This document shows, piece after piece, positions 26,516-34,945 of a stretch of 64,000 nt of DNA (positions within the stretch are counted from its first letter, which is position 1; every line of letters starts with the position of its first letter). The position numbers and the translations under genes were made by a program. The notes below the pieces were generated by a model that had not been told where the DNA came from, did no database searches, and worked only from the letters and a program-made list of their open reading frames with translations. The stretch is from Rhodoferax sp. (GTDB taxonomy: Bacteria; Pseudomonadota; Gammaproteobacteria; Burkholderiales; Burkholderiaceae_C), in NCBI GenBank assembly GCA_024236015.1, contig JACKLK010000004.1:368631-432630 (forward strand), given 5' to 3'.

Positions 26516-27525
26516 CGCACCACGTCCTGGTGACCGGCGCCAGCGGTTACGTCGGCCACGCCCTTGCCCAGGCCTTGTGCGCGCAACTCGCCGCCGGCAT
26601 GCTGGCATCGTTGACCCTGGTCGACCAGCAGCCGGACGACGATGGCGGCGCGCTGCGGCAGGACCTGCCCGCGCCGGTGCGCGCGCGCCTGCACCAGGTC
26701 GTCGGAGACCTGCGCGAAGCGGACACGCTGGCGCGCGCGCTGGCGCAGTCGCCCACCCGAGTGTTCCACCTCGCCGGCATCACCAGCCGCCTCGCGGAGG
26801 ACGACTTCGCGCTCGGACTGGCCGTGAACGTCGACGCGTCCATGGCCTTGTTCGAAGGCTTGCGGCAGCAGACGCGCCATCCCGTGCTGGTGTTTGCCAG
26901 TTCCTGCGGCGTCTACGGCCCGCCGATGCCGTCCGTGATCGACGATGCAACGTTGCCGATCCCGCGCCTGAGTTACGGCAGCCAGAAACTGATGATGGAA
27001 ATCCTGCTGGCCGACTACAGCCGACGTGGCTGGATCGACGCGCGTTCGGTGCGCCTGCCCAGCGTCGTGGCGCGGCCCGCACCCCGTGGCGCGGCGGCCT
27101 CGTCGTTCGCCAGCGACCTGATCCGCGAGACGGCCCAGGGCCGGCGTTTTGTCTGCCCGGTCGGGCCGGACGCCAGCCTGTGGTTCCTGTCCCTGCCCAC
27201 CTGCGTGCGGCATCTGCTGCTTGCGGCCGAAGTGCCTGCCGATGGCTTGCCGGCCACACGCGCCTGGAACCTGCCGGCGCTGCGCGCCACGACCGCGCAG
27301 GTGATCGACGCGATCGCCCTGCGGCTGGGCCGCGACCCGGACAGCCTGGTCGACTACCAGCCCCAAGCCGCGATGCAGGCCCAGTTCGCCCAATGGCCCC
27401 CCTTGTCGACCACGACCGCGCATGCGCTGGGTTTTGCCGATGACGGCACGCTCGAGCAGTTGCTGGACAACGCGCTGGCCGGATCCTTGCTTTCCCCGTT
27501 TCACCCCGTCCCACCCGTTCACTGA
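26512..27525 (+). CDS. NAD-dependent epimerase/dehydratase-family dehydrogenase, DenD-like
   Basis: 337-residue extended SDR. The cofactor motif TGASGYVG is at 8-15, catalytic Ser near 130-131 (FASSCGVYGPP) and the YxxxK pair Tyr155/Lys159 (YGSQK). Overall form, including the SYGSQKLMMEILLADYSRRG stretch, resembles D-erythronate dehydrogenase (DenD), which oxidises D-erythronate to 3-oxo-tetronate; other members are nucleotide-sugar epimerases. The operon context with an OtnI-like isomerase and a TRAP transporter supports a sugar-acid role. The kinase (OtnK, DUF1537) and decarboxylase (OtnC) of the known tetronate pathway are not in this window. Confidence 0.72.
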   Translation: MTHHVLVTGASGYVGHALAQALCAQLAAGMLASLTLVDQQPDDDGGALRQDLPAPVRARLHQVVGDLREADTLARALAQSPTRVFHLAGITSRLAEDDFALGLAVNVDASMALFEGLRQQTRHPVLVFASSCGVYGPPMPSVIDDATLPIPRLSYGSQKLMMEILLADYSRRGWIDARSVRLPSVVARPAPRGAAASSFASDLIRETAQGRRFVCPVGPDASLWFLSLPTCVRHLLLAAEVPADGLPATRAWNLPALRATTAQVIDAIALRLGRDPDSLVDYQPQAAMQAQFAQWPPLSTTTAHALGFADDGTLEQLLDNALAGSLLSPFHPVPPVH

Positions 27526-27538
27526 AAGGAACCTCGCC

Positions 27539-28579
27539 ATGAAAATCCAATGGACCTCCACCCTGCTCGGCGCCTGCGTGAGCACCGCGCTGCTCGCCAG
27601 CATGCCCGCAGCGGCGCAGAAGACGACCGAACTCACGTTCTCGGCATGGATTCCGCATTCGCACATCCTGGTGTCCAAGTTCATGATGCCCTGGGCCAAG
27701 GAGGTCGAGCAGGCCACCGAAGGTCGCGTGAAGATCAACTTCCTGCCCAAGCCGGTGGCCAATCCGCCCGGCCACTACGACGCGGTGCGCAACGGTGCCG
27801 TCGATTTCGCGTTCATCTCCAACTCGTATTACCCGGGCCGGTTCGACCTGCTGAAGTTCTCGATGCTGCCGTTCTCGGGCAACACGGCGCTGTCGACCTC
27901 GGTCGCGTCCTGGCGCATCTATGACAAGTACCTCAAGGACGCGAACATATTCCGCGGCGTCAAGCTGCTGGGCATCTACGGCCACGGCCCGGGCGGTGTC
28001 TACACCACCGATCGCAAGGTCGAGAAGATCGAGGACTTCGACGGCCTGAAGCTGCGCATCGGCGGCGGCATGCAGGCCGACGTGGCCAAGGTGCTCAACG
28101 TCAATGCCGTGGTCAAGCCCGCGCCCGAGTCGTACGAGCTGATGAGCACCGGCGTCGTCGACGGCGTGTTCTTCCCGCCCGAGTCGGTCGAATCGTTCCG
28201 GCTCGTGAGCGTGGTCAAGAACGCCACCCTGTTCCCCGGCGGCCTGTATGCCGACACGCACGGCATCATCATGAACGAGCAGGCCTTTGCCAAGCTGTCG
28301 GCCGCCGACCAGGCCATCATCATGAAACTGTCGGGCGAACACATCGCGCGCATGGGCGGCAAGGCCTGGGGCGATGCCGACACGGCGGCCATGGAAGCGC
28401 TCAAGGCCCAGAAGGTCAACATCCACATGGCCAGCGACAAGCTGGTGGCGGACATCAAGGCGCGTACGGCTCCGTTCGAGAAAGCCTGGCTCGACGAAGC
28501 CAAGGCCAAGGGCATCGACGGACCCAAGGTGCTGCAGGCCTACCGCGACGAGCTCAAGAAGCTCGAAGCCGGCAAGTGA
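27539..28579 (+). CDS. TRAP transporter substrate-binding protein, DctP family
   Basis: 346 residues with a signal peptide (MKIQW start, cleavage after SMPAAAQ near residue 27) and an AAAGGA ribosome site. The periplasmic receptor has the conserved Arg-containing DGLKLRIGGG segment near 180 that binds the substrate carboxylate, and the typical end ... ELKKLEAGK helix. With the two membrane subunits downstream it forms a complete Na+-driven TRAP system for an organic or sugar acid. Position 13 bases after the DenD-like gene links import to the catabolic enzymes. Confidence 0.93.
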   Translation: MKIQWTSTLLGACVSTALLASMPAAAQKTTELTFSAWIPHSHILVSKFMMPWAKEVEQATEGRVKINFLPKPVANPPGHYDAVRNGAVDFAFISNSYYPGRFDLLKFSMLPFSGNTALSTSVASWRIYDKYLKDANIFRGVKLLGIYGHGPGGVYTTDRKVEKIEDFDGLKLRIGGGMQADVAKVLNVNAVVKPAPESYELMSTGVVDGVFFPPESVESFRLVSVVKNATLFPGGLYADTHGIIMNEQAFAKLSAADQAIIMKLSGEHIARMGGKAWGDADTAAMEALKAQKVNIHMASDKLVADIKARTAPFEKAWLDEAKAKGIDGPKVLQAYRDELKKLEAGK

Positions 28580-28615
28580 CGCTGCGGCGCTGAACCGCGA
28601 AGCGATCCAGGCACG

Positions 28616-29104
28616 ATGCAGAAGAACATCCTCACCCGCACCGCGCTGGGCGCGCTTCGGCGCCTGGCCAGCCTGTGCCTGGTCGCGCTGGCGCTGCTCA
28701 CGCTGGCCGACGTGGTCGGCCGCTATGTGCTGAACTACTCCATCATCGGCGCGGTCGAGATCACCGAGATGCTGATGGTGGGGGTCATCTTCGCCGGCAT
28801 CGCGCTGGCGACGCTGGCACACGAACATGTCACGGTCGACCTGCTGACCACGCGCATGAGCGCGCCGGTGCAGAGGGTGCAGAAGATCGCCAGTCAGGTG
28901 CTGGCCACCGGCATCAGCCTGCTGCTGTCGGTGGCCACCTGGAGCCAGGCCACGTCGGCGCTGGAATTCGGCGACCAGACCACGATGCTGGGCCTGCCGC
29001 TGGCACCGGTCATCTTCTTCATGAGCGGCATGTTGCTGATCAATGCGCTGATCCACGCGTGGCAGACCTGGCTGCTGGTCTGCGGACGGGACACCACACC
29101 ATGA
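28616..29104 (+). CDS. TRAP transporter small permease, DctQ family
   Basis: 162 residues with four hydrophobic helices (about 18-36, 48-66, 88-108 and 128-150) as in DctQ subunits. The motif LADVVGRYVLNYSI near residue 30 and the charged AHEHVTVDLL segment near 70 are typical. It associates with the large permease to hold the receptor-docking surface. The stop overlaps the DctM ATG by four bases. Confidence 0.9.
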   Translation: MQKNILTRTALGALRRLASLCLVALALLTLADVVGRYVLNYSIIGAVEITEMLMVGVIFAGIALATLAHEHVTVDLLTTRMSAPVQRVQKIASQVLATGISLLLSVATWSQATSALEFGDQTTMLGLPLAPVIFFMSGMLLINALIHAWQTWLLVCGRDTTP

Positions 29105-30393
29105 CCGAAGCCCTGATCGGTTTCGCCGCCATGCTGCTGCTGGTGCTGATGCAGGTGCCGGTGGCCTTTGCCATGGCCCTGATCGGCGTGCTGGGCCTGG
29201 CCTGGATCCGCAACTGGCCCTCGGCCTACACGCTGGTGGGTTCGGTGGTGCAGGAAAGCGGCTTCCAGTATCTGCTGTCGGTGGTGCCGCTGTTCATCCT
29301 GATGGGCAACCTGATCACGCAATCACGGTTGTCGCGCGAACTGTATGCGGCCGCCTATGCCTTCCTGGGCCACCGCAAGGGCGGGCTGGCCATGTCGACC
29401 ATCGTCGCCTGTGGCGGCTTCGGCGCGGTCTGCGGCTCCAGCCTGGCCACGACGGCCACCATGTCCAAGGTCGCCTATCCCGAGATGCGCGAACTGGGTT
29501 ACGACAAGGCGCTGGCCTCGGGCTCGATCGCCGCGGGCGGCACCCTGGGCATCCTGATTCCGCCGTCGGTCGTGATGGTGGTCTACGCGATCCTGACGCA
29601 ACAAAGCATCGGCAAGATGTTCGCCGCCGGCATCCTGCCCGGCCTGCTGGCCATCGCGCTGTACCTGCTGGCCGTGCGCTGGACGATCTGGCGCCGGCCC
29701 GACGCCGGCCCGCGCGGTGCGCGCCTGCCCTGGCCGCGGCGCCTGCAGGCCTTGCGCGAGGTCTGGGGCGTGTTGCTGCTGTTCGCCATCGTCATGGGCG
29801 GCATCTATGGCGGCGTGTTCACGGCCACCGAGGCGGCCGGCATCGGCGCCTGCGGCGCCTTCGTGTTCGCCTGGGCGCGCAAGCGCCTGAGCTGGGCCAT
29901 CCTGTCCGAGGTGCTGGTCGAATCGGCGCGCACCACCGGCATGTTGTTCATGGTGCTGATCGGCGCGCTGATGTTCGCCAACTTCATCAACTTCACCTCG
30001 CTGCCGAGCGACCTGCAGGACATGGTCCGGCAGTTCTCCATCCATCCGATCATGGTCATCGTCGCGATCTGCGTCATCTACGTGCTGCTGGGCTGCGTGC
30101 TCGAGAGCATGTCGATGGTGTTGCTGACGGTGCCGGTGTTCTACCCGCTGGTGCAGGGCCTGGGCTTCGACCTGATCTGGTTCGGCATCATCGTCGTGGT
30201 GGTGACCGAGATCAGCTTCATCACGCCGCCGGTGGGCCTGAACGTGATGGTGCTCAAGAGCCTGCTGCCCGACGTGCCGATGCGCACGCTGTTCGGCGGC
30301 GTGATGCCCTTCGTCGTCGCCGACGTGGTGCGGCTGGCGCTGCTGATCGCGTTCCCGGTCATCACGCTGACCTTGCCGCGTTTCCTGGGCTGA
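29101..30393 (+). CDS. TRAP transporter large permease, DctM family
   Basis: 430-residue integral membrane protein with about twelve hydrophobic segments and the DctM signature GGTLGILIPPSVVMVVY at about residue 145-160. It is the Na+-coupled translocation subunit of the transporter. The start at 29101 overlaps the DctQ stop. A hairpin at 30418-30452 follows the gene and probably ends the operon that began with the gntR promoter. Confidence 0.93.
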   Translation: MTEALIGFAAMLLLVLMQVPVAFAMALIGVLGLAWIRNWPSAYTLVGSVVQESGFQYLLSVVPLFILMGNLITQSRLSRELYAAAYAFLGHRKGGLAMSTIVACGGFGAVCGSSLATTATMSKVAYPEMRELGYDKALASGSIAAGGTLGILIPPSVVMVVYAILTQQSIGKMFAAGILPGLLAIALYLLAVRWTIWRRPDAGPRGARLPWPRRLQALREVWGVLLLFAIVMGGIYGGVFTATEAAGIGACGAFVFAWARKRLSWAILSEVLVESARTTGMLFMVLIGALMFANFINFTSLPSDLQDMVRQFSIHPIMVIVAICVIYVLLGCVLESMSMVLLTVPVFYPLVQGLGFDLIWFGIIVVVVTEISFITPPVGLNVMVLKSLLPDVPMRTLFGGVMPFVVADVVRLALLIAFPVITLTLPRFLG

Positions 30394-30417
30394 CCGGCAG
30401 CCCGCGGGACGGCGCAC

Positions 30418-30452
30418 GCCGGCAAGACCCTGGCCTGCAGGGCTTTGCCGGC
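30418..30452 (+). terminator. Hairpin after the TRAP operon
   Basis: A 15-base stem (arms 30418-30432 and 30438-30452; outer GCCGGCAA paired with TTGCCGGC, one mismatch and one wobble inside) has a five-base loop. No T-tract follows, so it is either a weak terminator or an mRNA 3' end stabiliser. Confidence 0.5.
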
Positions 30453-30489
30453 TTGCACTACAGTGGAGCGACCGAATCGAAGGAGCAGC

Positions 30490-31104
30490 ATGGGCGTCGA
30501 GGATCGCGACTGGTGGAAGGATGCGCAGCGCAAGCGGGACGGCGCCGACGCGCCGCGGCCGACCCGTTTCGGCCGCGCCGTCGACCGCTCAGCGGTCCCG
30601 ACAGCCGCGGAGCAAGGCCTCACGCCCGGCCTGAAATGGGGCCCGCTGGCCATCGTCGTGTTCTGGCTCGTCATCATGGCGGCGGTCTATGGCGGCATCA
30701 AGCTGGTGATGCAACCCCGGCAGATCACGGTGTCGATGGCCGGTGACATGACGATTCCGCGCGCGCGCGACGGCCATTTCTATGCGCCTGGGACCATCGG
30801 CGGCCAGCCGGTGGTCTTTCTCGTGGACACCGGCGCCAGCTACGTCACGGTCAGCCAGGCGTTCGCCGACCACGCCGGCATCCACGGCGGATCGCCGACA
30901 CGGTTTCACACCGCCAACGGCGTCATCGAGGGCCGCATCGTGGCCGACGTGCCGGTGTCGCTGGGCCCCGCCAGCGTGTCCGGCGTCAAGGTGGCGGTCG
31001 GCATGAACGGCATCGCCCGCGACCAGGCACTGCTGGGCCAGAGCTTTCTGTCGAAGTTCCAGATCACGTTGACCGGCGACGAGATGGTGCTGCGCCGGCC
31101 CTAG
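30490..31104 (+). CDS. Membrane-anchored retropepsin-like aspartic protease
   Basis: 204 residues from the ATG at 30490, which has AGGAG upstream. A charged cytoplasmic segment is followed by one helix at about 52-72, then a single-domain aspartic protease with the active-site motif LVDTGAS (Asp113). It belongs to the clan AA group often annotated as TIGR02281-type proteins. A single DTG domain must dimerise to form an active site. Substrates of these bacterial retropepsins are unknown. A paralogue lies at 46855-47532. It is convergent with the monooxygenase gene, separated by 12 bases. Confidence 0.85.
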   Translation: MGVEDRDWWKDAQRKRDGADAPRPTRFGRAVDRSAVPTAAEQGLTPGLKWGPLAIVVFWLVIMAAVYGGIKLVMQPRQITVSMAGDMTIPRARDGHFYAPGTIGGQPVVFLVDTGASYVTVSQAFADHAGIHGGSPTRFHTANGVIEGRIVADVPVSLGPASVSGVKVAVGMNGIARDQALLGQSFLSKFQITLTGDEMVLRRP

Positions 31105-31116
31105 GGGCGCCGCGTC

Positions 31117-32802
31117 TCAGGCCGCCATGCGCATGGCCGCGTGCGCGGCGCCGCACAACACCGCGACCAGCGCCGCCGGGTCGGCCGGCAGACGGTCACC
31201 TCGCCATACGACGTGCTGGTCGGCGCGGCACAACACCAGCGCGTGGCGATAGGCCTCGGGCAAGGGGTCGCGCGGCTGCACGTCCAGCACCGCCATGGGC
31301 ATGTGGCGGGCACGCGCGGCATCGACCAGCGGACCGACGTCGACGCCCGTGCGCAGGCGCAGCAGGGTATAGCCGGGCCCGAACGCGTCGTACAGGGAAC
31401 GCCCGTCGGCCAGCCACAGATGCGGCGCGCGGCAGCCCGGCACGGTGGACGGCGTGAAGTCGCCCATGGTGTAGGCCGGCGGCGCTTCGTCGTCGGACAC
31501 GATGATCGGCGAGCCGCTGTAGAAGTAGCCGAAGTTCAGTCCCGCGCAGCAGAACTGCTGCACGTTGAGCTCATACGACTCCTGGCCCACCAGCGCACGT
31601 GCCGCCGCGCCATCGGCGTCCGCGGCCTCGATATTGGCCGGCACGGCGCGGCGCGCGCGGATCATCTTCTGCGCATGGTCCATCGCGAAGTTCGACACCT
31701 GCTCGGTGATGGGCTGGCGCTCGGCCTCGTAGGCATCGAGCACGCCTTCGTCGGCCCAGCCCTGCAGCCGTGCGGCCAGCAACCACGACAGGTGGATGGC
31801 ATCGGCAATGCCGGCGTTCATGCCATAACCGGCGTACGGCACCCACAGGTGTGCCGCATCGCCGGCGATGAACACGCGGCGATCCCGGAAGCGGTTGGCC
31901 ACCAGGCGCCGGCCGACCCAGTCTTCCTTGCTGATGATGTCGTAGTGGAAATCGTCGCCGACCCCGAGGATCTCGCGGATCGACCGGTCGCGGTCCACCG
32001 AGTCGAACTCCGGTTCTTCCGCATGCAGGTGGTTGTGCACCAGCCAGGTGGTCTCGCCATCGATGGCGAAGGTGGTGCCGCAACGCCGCGGGTTGACCGA
32101 ATAACAGGACCAGGCCGGCTTGCCCGGAATCAAGGCCCTGAGCCCGGGCGCCCGGATATAGGTGGACTGCACGCGCTGGATCACGGCCGTGCCTTCGAGC
32201 CGGGCACCCATGCGCTTGCGCACGCCGGAACTTCCGCCGTCGCAACCCACCAGGTAACGGGCCCGCCAGGTGCGTTCGTGGCCGTCGTCCAGGTGCCGGG
32301 TGGTCGCCGTCACGCCGGTTGCCGACTGGCTGAAACCGGTGACTTCGGTGCGGTTGAGCAGCGTCACGCCCGCCAGCGCCGCGACATGCTCGAGCAGGAT
32401 GGGCTCGAGGTAGATCTGGTTGATGCGATGCGGCGGCTCGGGCGTGGGCCACCAGCCGTCCGGGCCGCTGGTATCGTCGTAGCGATCGCGCCGGCAGGGA
32501 ATCGGGATACGCGTGAGTTCGGTGCCGGTCAGGCTGGTGCGGAACACCACGTCGTTCGGGTAGTCCTCCGGCAGGCCGGCGCCCCGCAACTTGTGGGCCA
32601 CGCCCAGGCGCCGGAACTGCTCCATGCTGCGCGACGAGACATGGTTGCACTTGACGCTGGGCGGCTGCGCGTAGTGGCGGGTCTCGGCGATCATGACCCG
32701 CACGCCACGACCCGCCAGGTCCATCGCCAGCGTCAGGCCGACCGGGCCCGCCCCGACGATGAGTACGTCGCAGTCGGTCGTGTCATCCCTGTGGTCGTTC
32801 AT
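31117..32802 (-). CDS. FAD-dependent aromatic-ring monooxygenase (PHBH-type)
   Basis: 561 residues from the ATG at 32802. The FAD motif GAGPVG is at 17-22, the middle DG motif appears as LVGCDGGSSGVRKRMG near 195, and the GD motif FIAGDAAHLWVP lies near 305: the fingerprint of group A flavoprotein hydroxylases such as p-hydroxybenzoate, phenol or 3-(3-hydroxyphenyl)propionate hydroxylase. A C-terminal thioredoxin-like domain (after about 430) is also typical. It lies downstream of a Bug-type receptor gene on the same strand, separated by five bases, and both are divergent from a LysR regulator, suggesting degradation of an imported aromatic acid. Confidence 0.85.
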   Translation of the reverse strand: MNDHRDDTTDCDVLIVGAGPVGLTLAMDLAGRGVRVMIAETRHYAQPPSVKCNHVSSRSMEQFRRLGVAHKLRGAGLPEDYPNDVVFRTSLTGTELTRIPIPCRRDRYDDTSGPDGWWPTPEPPHRINQIYLEPILLEHVAALAGVTLLNRTEVTGFSQSATGVTATTRHLDDGHERTWRARYLVGCDGGSSGVRKRMGARLEGTAVIQRVQSTYIRAPGLRALIPGKPAWSCYSVNPRRCGTTFAIDGETTWLVHNHLHAEEPEFDSVDRDRSIREILGVGDDFHYDIISKEDWVGRRLVANRFRDRRVFIAGDAAHLWVPYAGYGMNAGIADAIHLSWLLAARLQGWADEGVLDAYEAERQPITEQVSNFAMDHAQKMIRARRAVPANIEAADADGAAARALVGQESYELNVQQFCCAGLNFGYFYSGSPIIVSDDEAPPAYTMGDFTPSTVPGCRAPHLWLADGRSLYDAFGPGYTLLRLRTGVDVGPLVDAARARHMPMAVLDVQPRDPLPEAYRHALVLCRADQHVVWRGDRLPADPAALVAVLCGAAHAAMRMAA

Positions 32803-32807
32803 GGGGT

Positions 32808-33800
32808 TCACTCGAGCTTGATGTTGGCGGTCTTGATCACGCGCGCCCATTTGTCGGTTTCGGCCTTGATGTAGGCTTCGAAGGAAGCGACGGTGCCGGG
32901 CGCGGGTTCGACACCCAGGTTGCGCATGTTGGTCTTGATGGTCTCGTCGTTGAGCGCCGCGGTGATCTCCGCATTCAGGCGCGCGATGATCGCCGGCGGC
33001 GTTCCCGCCGGCGCAACCACGCCGAACCAGCCCGTGGAGTCGTAACCCGGCAGGCCGGCCTCGGCCACGGTGGGCACGTCCGGCAGCATCGGCAGGCGTT
33101 GCGGACTGGTGACGCCATAGGCGATCAGCTTGCCGGCCTTGATGTGTTGCAGCGCCGACGGCAGGTCCACGACGGCCAGCGGGACCTGGCCCGACAACAC
33201 GTCCAGCGCGGCCGGTCCCGAGCCCCGGTACGGCACCTCGACCAGTTTCACGTCGGCCATCTGTGCGAACAAGGCGGCGGTGAGGTGCATGGCCGTGCCA
33301 TTGCCGCCATGCGCGATCGACAGCTTGCCTGGCTGGGCCTTGGCCAGTGCTATCAGGTCGGCCTGGTTGCGCGCGGCCACGGACGGATGGCCGATGATGA
33401 CGAACGGGATCGCGGCCAGCATGCTCACCGGTTTGAGATCCTTGACCGGATCGAACGGCATCTGTGCATACAGGCTGACGTTGGCCGACAAGGCACCGGC
33501 CGCGCCGACGCCCAGGGTGTAGCCATCACCCGGCGCGGCCTTGGCGACCACCGTCAGGCCGATGTTGCCGCCGGCACCCGGCCGGTTGTCGACGATCACG
33601 GACTGGCCCAGCTTCTCGTTCAGGCGCGGCACCAGCATGCGCACCACCGCATCGGCGCTGCCGCCCGGCGGGAAGGTCACCACGATACGAACGGGTTTGC
33701 TGGGAAAGTCGGTGGCCTGGGCGGCGGCCGGCGCGGTGAAGCTCATGGCCAGCACGGCCGCCGCGGCACAGCCGGCCAGGGCTCGGTAGATCGATTGCAT
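32808..33800 (-). CDS. Bug-family periplasmic solute receptor (tripartite tricarboxylate type)
   Basis: 330 residues with a signal peptide ending at about residue 27 (APAAAQ) and AGGAGA upstream of the ATG. The mature N-terminus FPSKPVRIVVTFPPGGSADA is the hallmark of Bug receptors, which bind carboxylates and related acids. No TctA or TctB membrane component is in the window, so this is one of the many orphan receptors typical of Burkholderiales; it may work with a shared transporter or as a sensor. It is cotranscribed with the monooxygenase gene. Confidence 0.92.
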   Translation of the reverse strand: MQSIYRALAGCAAAAVLAMSFTAPAAAQATDFPSKPVRIVVTFPPGGSADAVVRMLVPRLNEKLGQSVIVDNRPGAGGNIGLTVVAKAAPGDGYTLGVGAAGALSANVSLYAQMPFDPVKDLKPVSMLAAIPFVIIGHPSVAARNQADLIALAKAQPGKLSIAHGGNGTAMHLTAALFAQMADVKLVEVPYRGSGPAALDVLSGQVPLAVVDLPSALQHIKAGKLIAYGVTSPQRLPMLPDVPTVAEAGLPGYDSTGWFGVVAPAGTPPAIIARLNAEITAALNDETIKTNMRNLGVEPAPGTVASFEAYIKAETDKWARVIKTANIKLE

Positions 33801-33841
33801 GGTGTCTCCTGATGTCGTTGGGGTAGCGGGAGCGGTGAGCC

Positions 33842-33855
33842 TTGATTGGAATCAA
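33842..33855. promoter_or_regulatory. Palindrome proximal to the Bug receptor gene
   Basis: TTGATTGGAATCAA is a perfect 6-base inverted repeat with a two-base centre, about 40 bases upstream of the minus-strand ATG at 33800 in the divergent regulatory gap. It is likely a second regulator-binding site. Confidence 0.4.
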
Positions 33856-33864
33856 AGCTCATTC

Positions 33865-33889
33865 ATTCGTAAATCGATAATTTGCGAAT
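33865..33889. promoter_or_regulatory. LysR operator-like inverted repeat
   Basis: ATTCGTAAAT and ATTTGCGAAT (nine of ten positions complementary) flank a five-base centre, 19 bases upstream of the LysR ATG. A T-N11-A core can be placed inside it. A TATGAT -10-like box for the LysR gene lies just beyond it at 33894-33899. Confidence 0.55.
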
Positions 33890-33907
33890 GACATATGATG
33901 AAAATTC

Positions 33908-34819
33908 ATGAATCAGCATTTCAGCCCGACCCTGCGGCAATTGCGGGCCTTCGCCGCCGTGTACCACCTGCGCAAGCTCAGCGCGGCCGCCGAGCAGCTG
34001 TTTGTCACGCAGTCGGCGGTCAGCGTGTTGATCCGCCAGATCGAAGAAGGCCTTGGCGCGCGGCTGTTCGATCGCACCACGCGCGCGCTGCAGCCGACCC
34101 AGGCCGCACACGAGGCCATCGTCGTGGCCGAACGCATCCTGCGCGACGTGGATTCGCTCGGCGCGGGCTTGCGCGACCTGACCGGCCTGCGCCGCGGCCG
34201 TGTCTGCATCGCGGTCACGCCGACACTGGCCGAGATCCTGCTGCCCAGGGTGATCCGCGCCTTCACGGCGCTGCATCCCGAGATCCACGTGGTGATCGAT
34301 GACTGCGCGCCGGAACAGTTCGTCTCGCGCGTCATCGGCGAACACGTGGACTTCGGCATCGGCACGCCGGAGCGGGCTGGGGCCGACGTCGAGACGCAGA
34401 CACTGTTGCGCGACCACCTCAGCGTAGTATGCCAGCGCAACCATCCGCTGGCCGCTCGCCGCACCGTCCGCTGGACCGACCTGGCCGGCCATCCGGTCAT
34501 CACCGTGCGGCCGGGTTACGGCATTCGTCCGCTGATCGACGGCACGGCGGCCCAGGCGGGCGTGATGCTGGACGTGGTCAACGAGGTCTCGTTCCTGTCG
34601 ACCGCGCTGTGGATGACCGGCGCGGGCCTGGGTGCGTCCATCATGCCGTCGGCGTTCGCCGCCTGGTCGAACGACGCCAGCCTCGTGGTCAAGACCTTGA
34701 CCTCGCCCAAGGTATCGCGCGACATTTTTGTGGTGACCATGCGGGGACGGTCGTTGTCACCGGCCTGCGACGGTTTCCTCGATGTGATGCGCGCGGAGTT
34801 CGACCGCAAGCCGGCCTGA
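33908..34819 (+). CDS. LysR-family transcriptional regulator
   Basis: 303 residues. The N-terminal winged helix-turn-helix (LRQLRAFAAVYHLRKLSAAAEQLFVTQSAVSV, about 10-45, read here in part) is followed by the linker helix and a periplasmic-binding-protein-like effector domain from about 92 (GRVCIAVTPTL). It is divergent from the Bug receptor and monooxygenase genes with a 107-base gap holding two palindromes, the classic arrangement for a LysR regulator that activates the opposite operon and represses itself. The inducer is probably the aromatic or organic acid handled by that operon. Confidence 0.9.
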   Translation: MNQHFSPTLRQLRAFAAVYHLRKLSAAAEQLFVTQSAVSVLIRQIEEGLGARLFDRTTRALQPTQAAHEAIVVAERILRDVDSLGAGLRDLTGLRRGRVCIAVTPTLAEILLPRVIRAFTALHPEIHVVIDDCAPEQFVSRVIGEHVDFGIGTPERAGADVETQTLLRDHLSVVCQRNHPLAARRTVRWTDLAGHPVITVRPGYGIRPLIDGTAAQAGVMLDVVNEVSFLSTALWMTGAGLGASIMPSAFAAWSNDASLVVKTLTSPKVSRDIFVVTMRGRSLSPACDGFLDVMRAEFDRKPA

Positions 34820-34945
34820 CCGGCGCCACCCGGTTGCGATGTCGTCGGCGGCTCGGACTGCCGACCAGCCACGAAGGGACACGCCGACACCTGCAGCAGC
34901 CCCGCCAACCCTCGCCGATCCTGCAACGCGCCACGCGCGACGCGT

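Noticed and set aside
31117..32802. Reading the FAD monooxygenase as UbiH-type quinone hydroxylase
   Set aside because: It is about 560 residues with a thioredoxin-like C-terminal part and lies with a Bug receptor, which fits aromatic-acid hydroxylases better than the roughly 400-residue Ubi enzymes.
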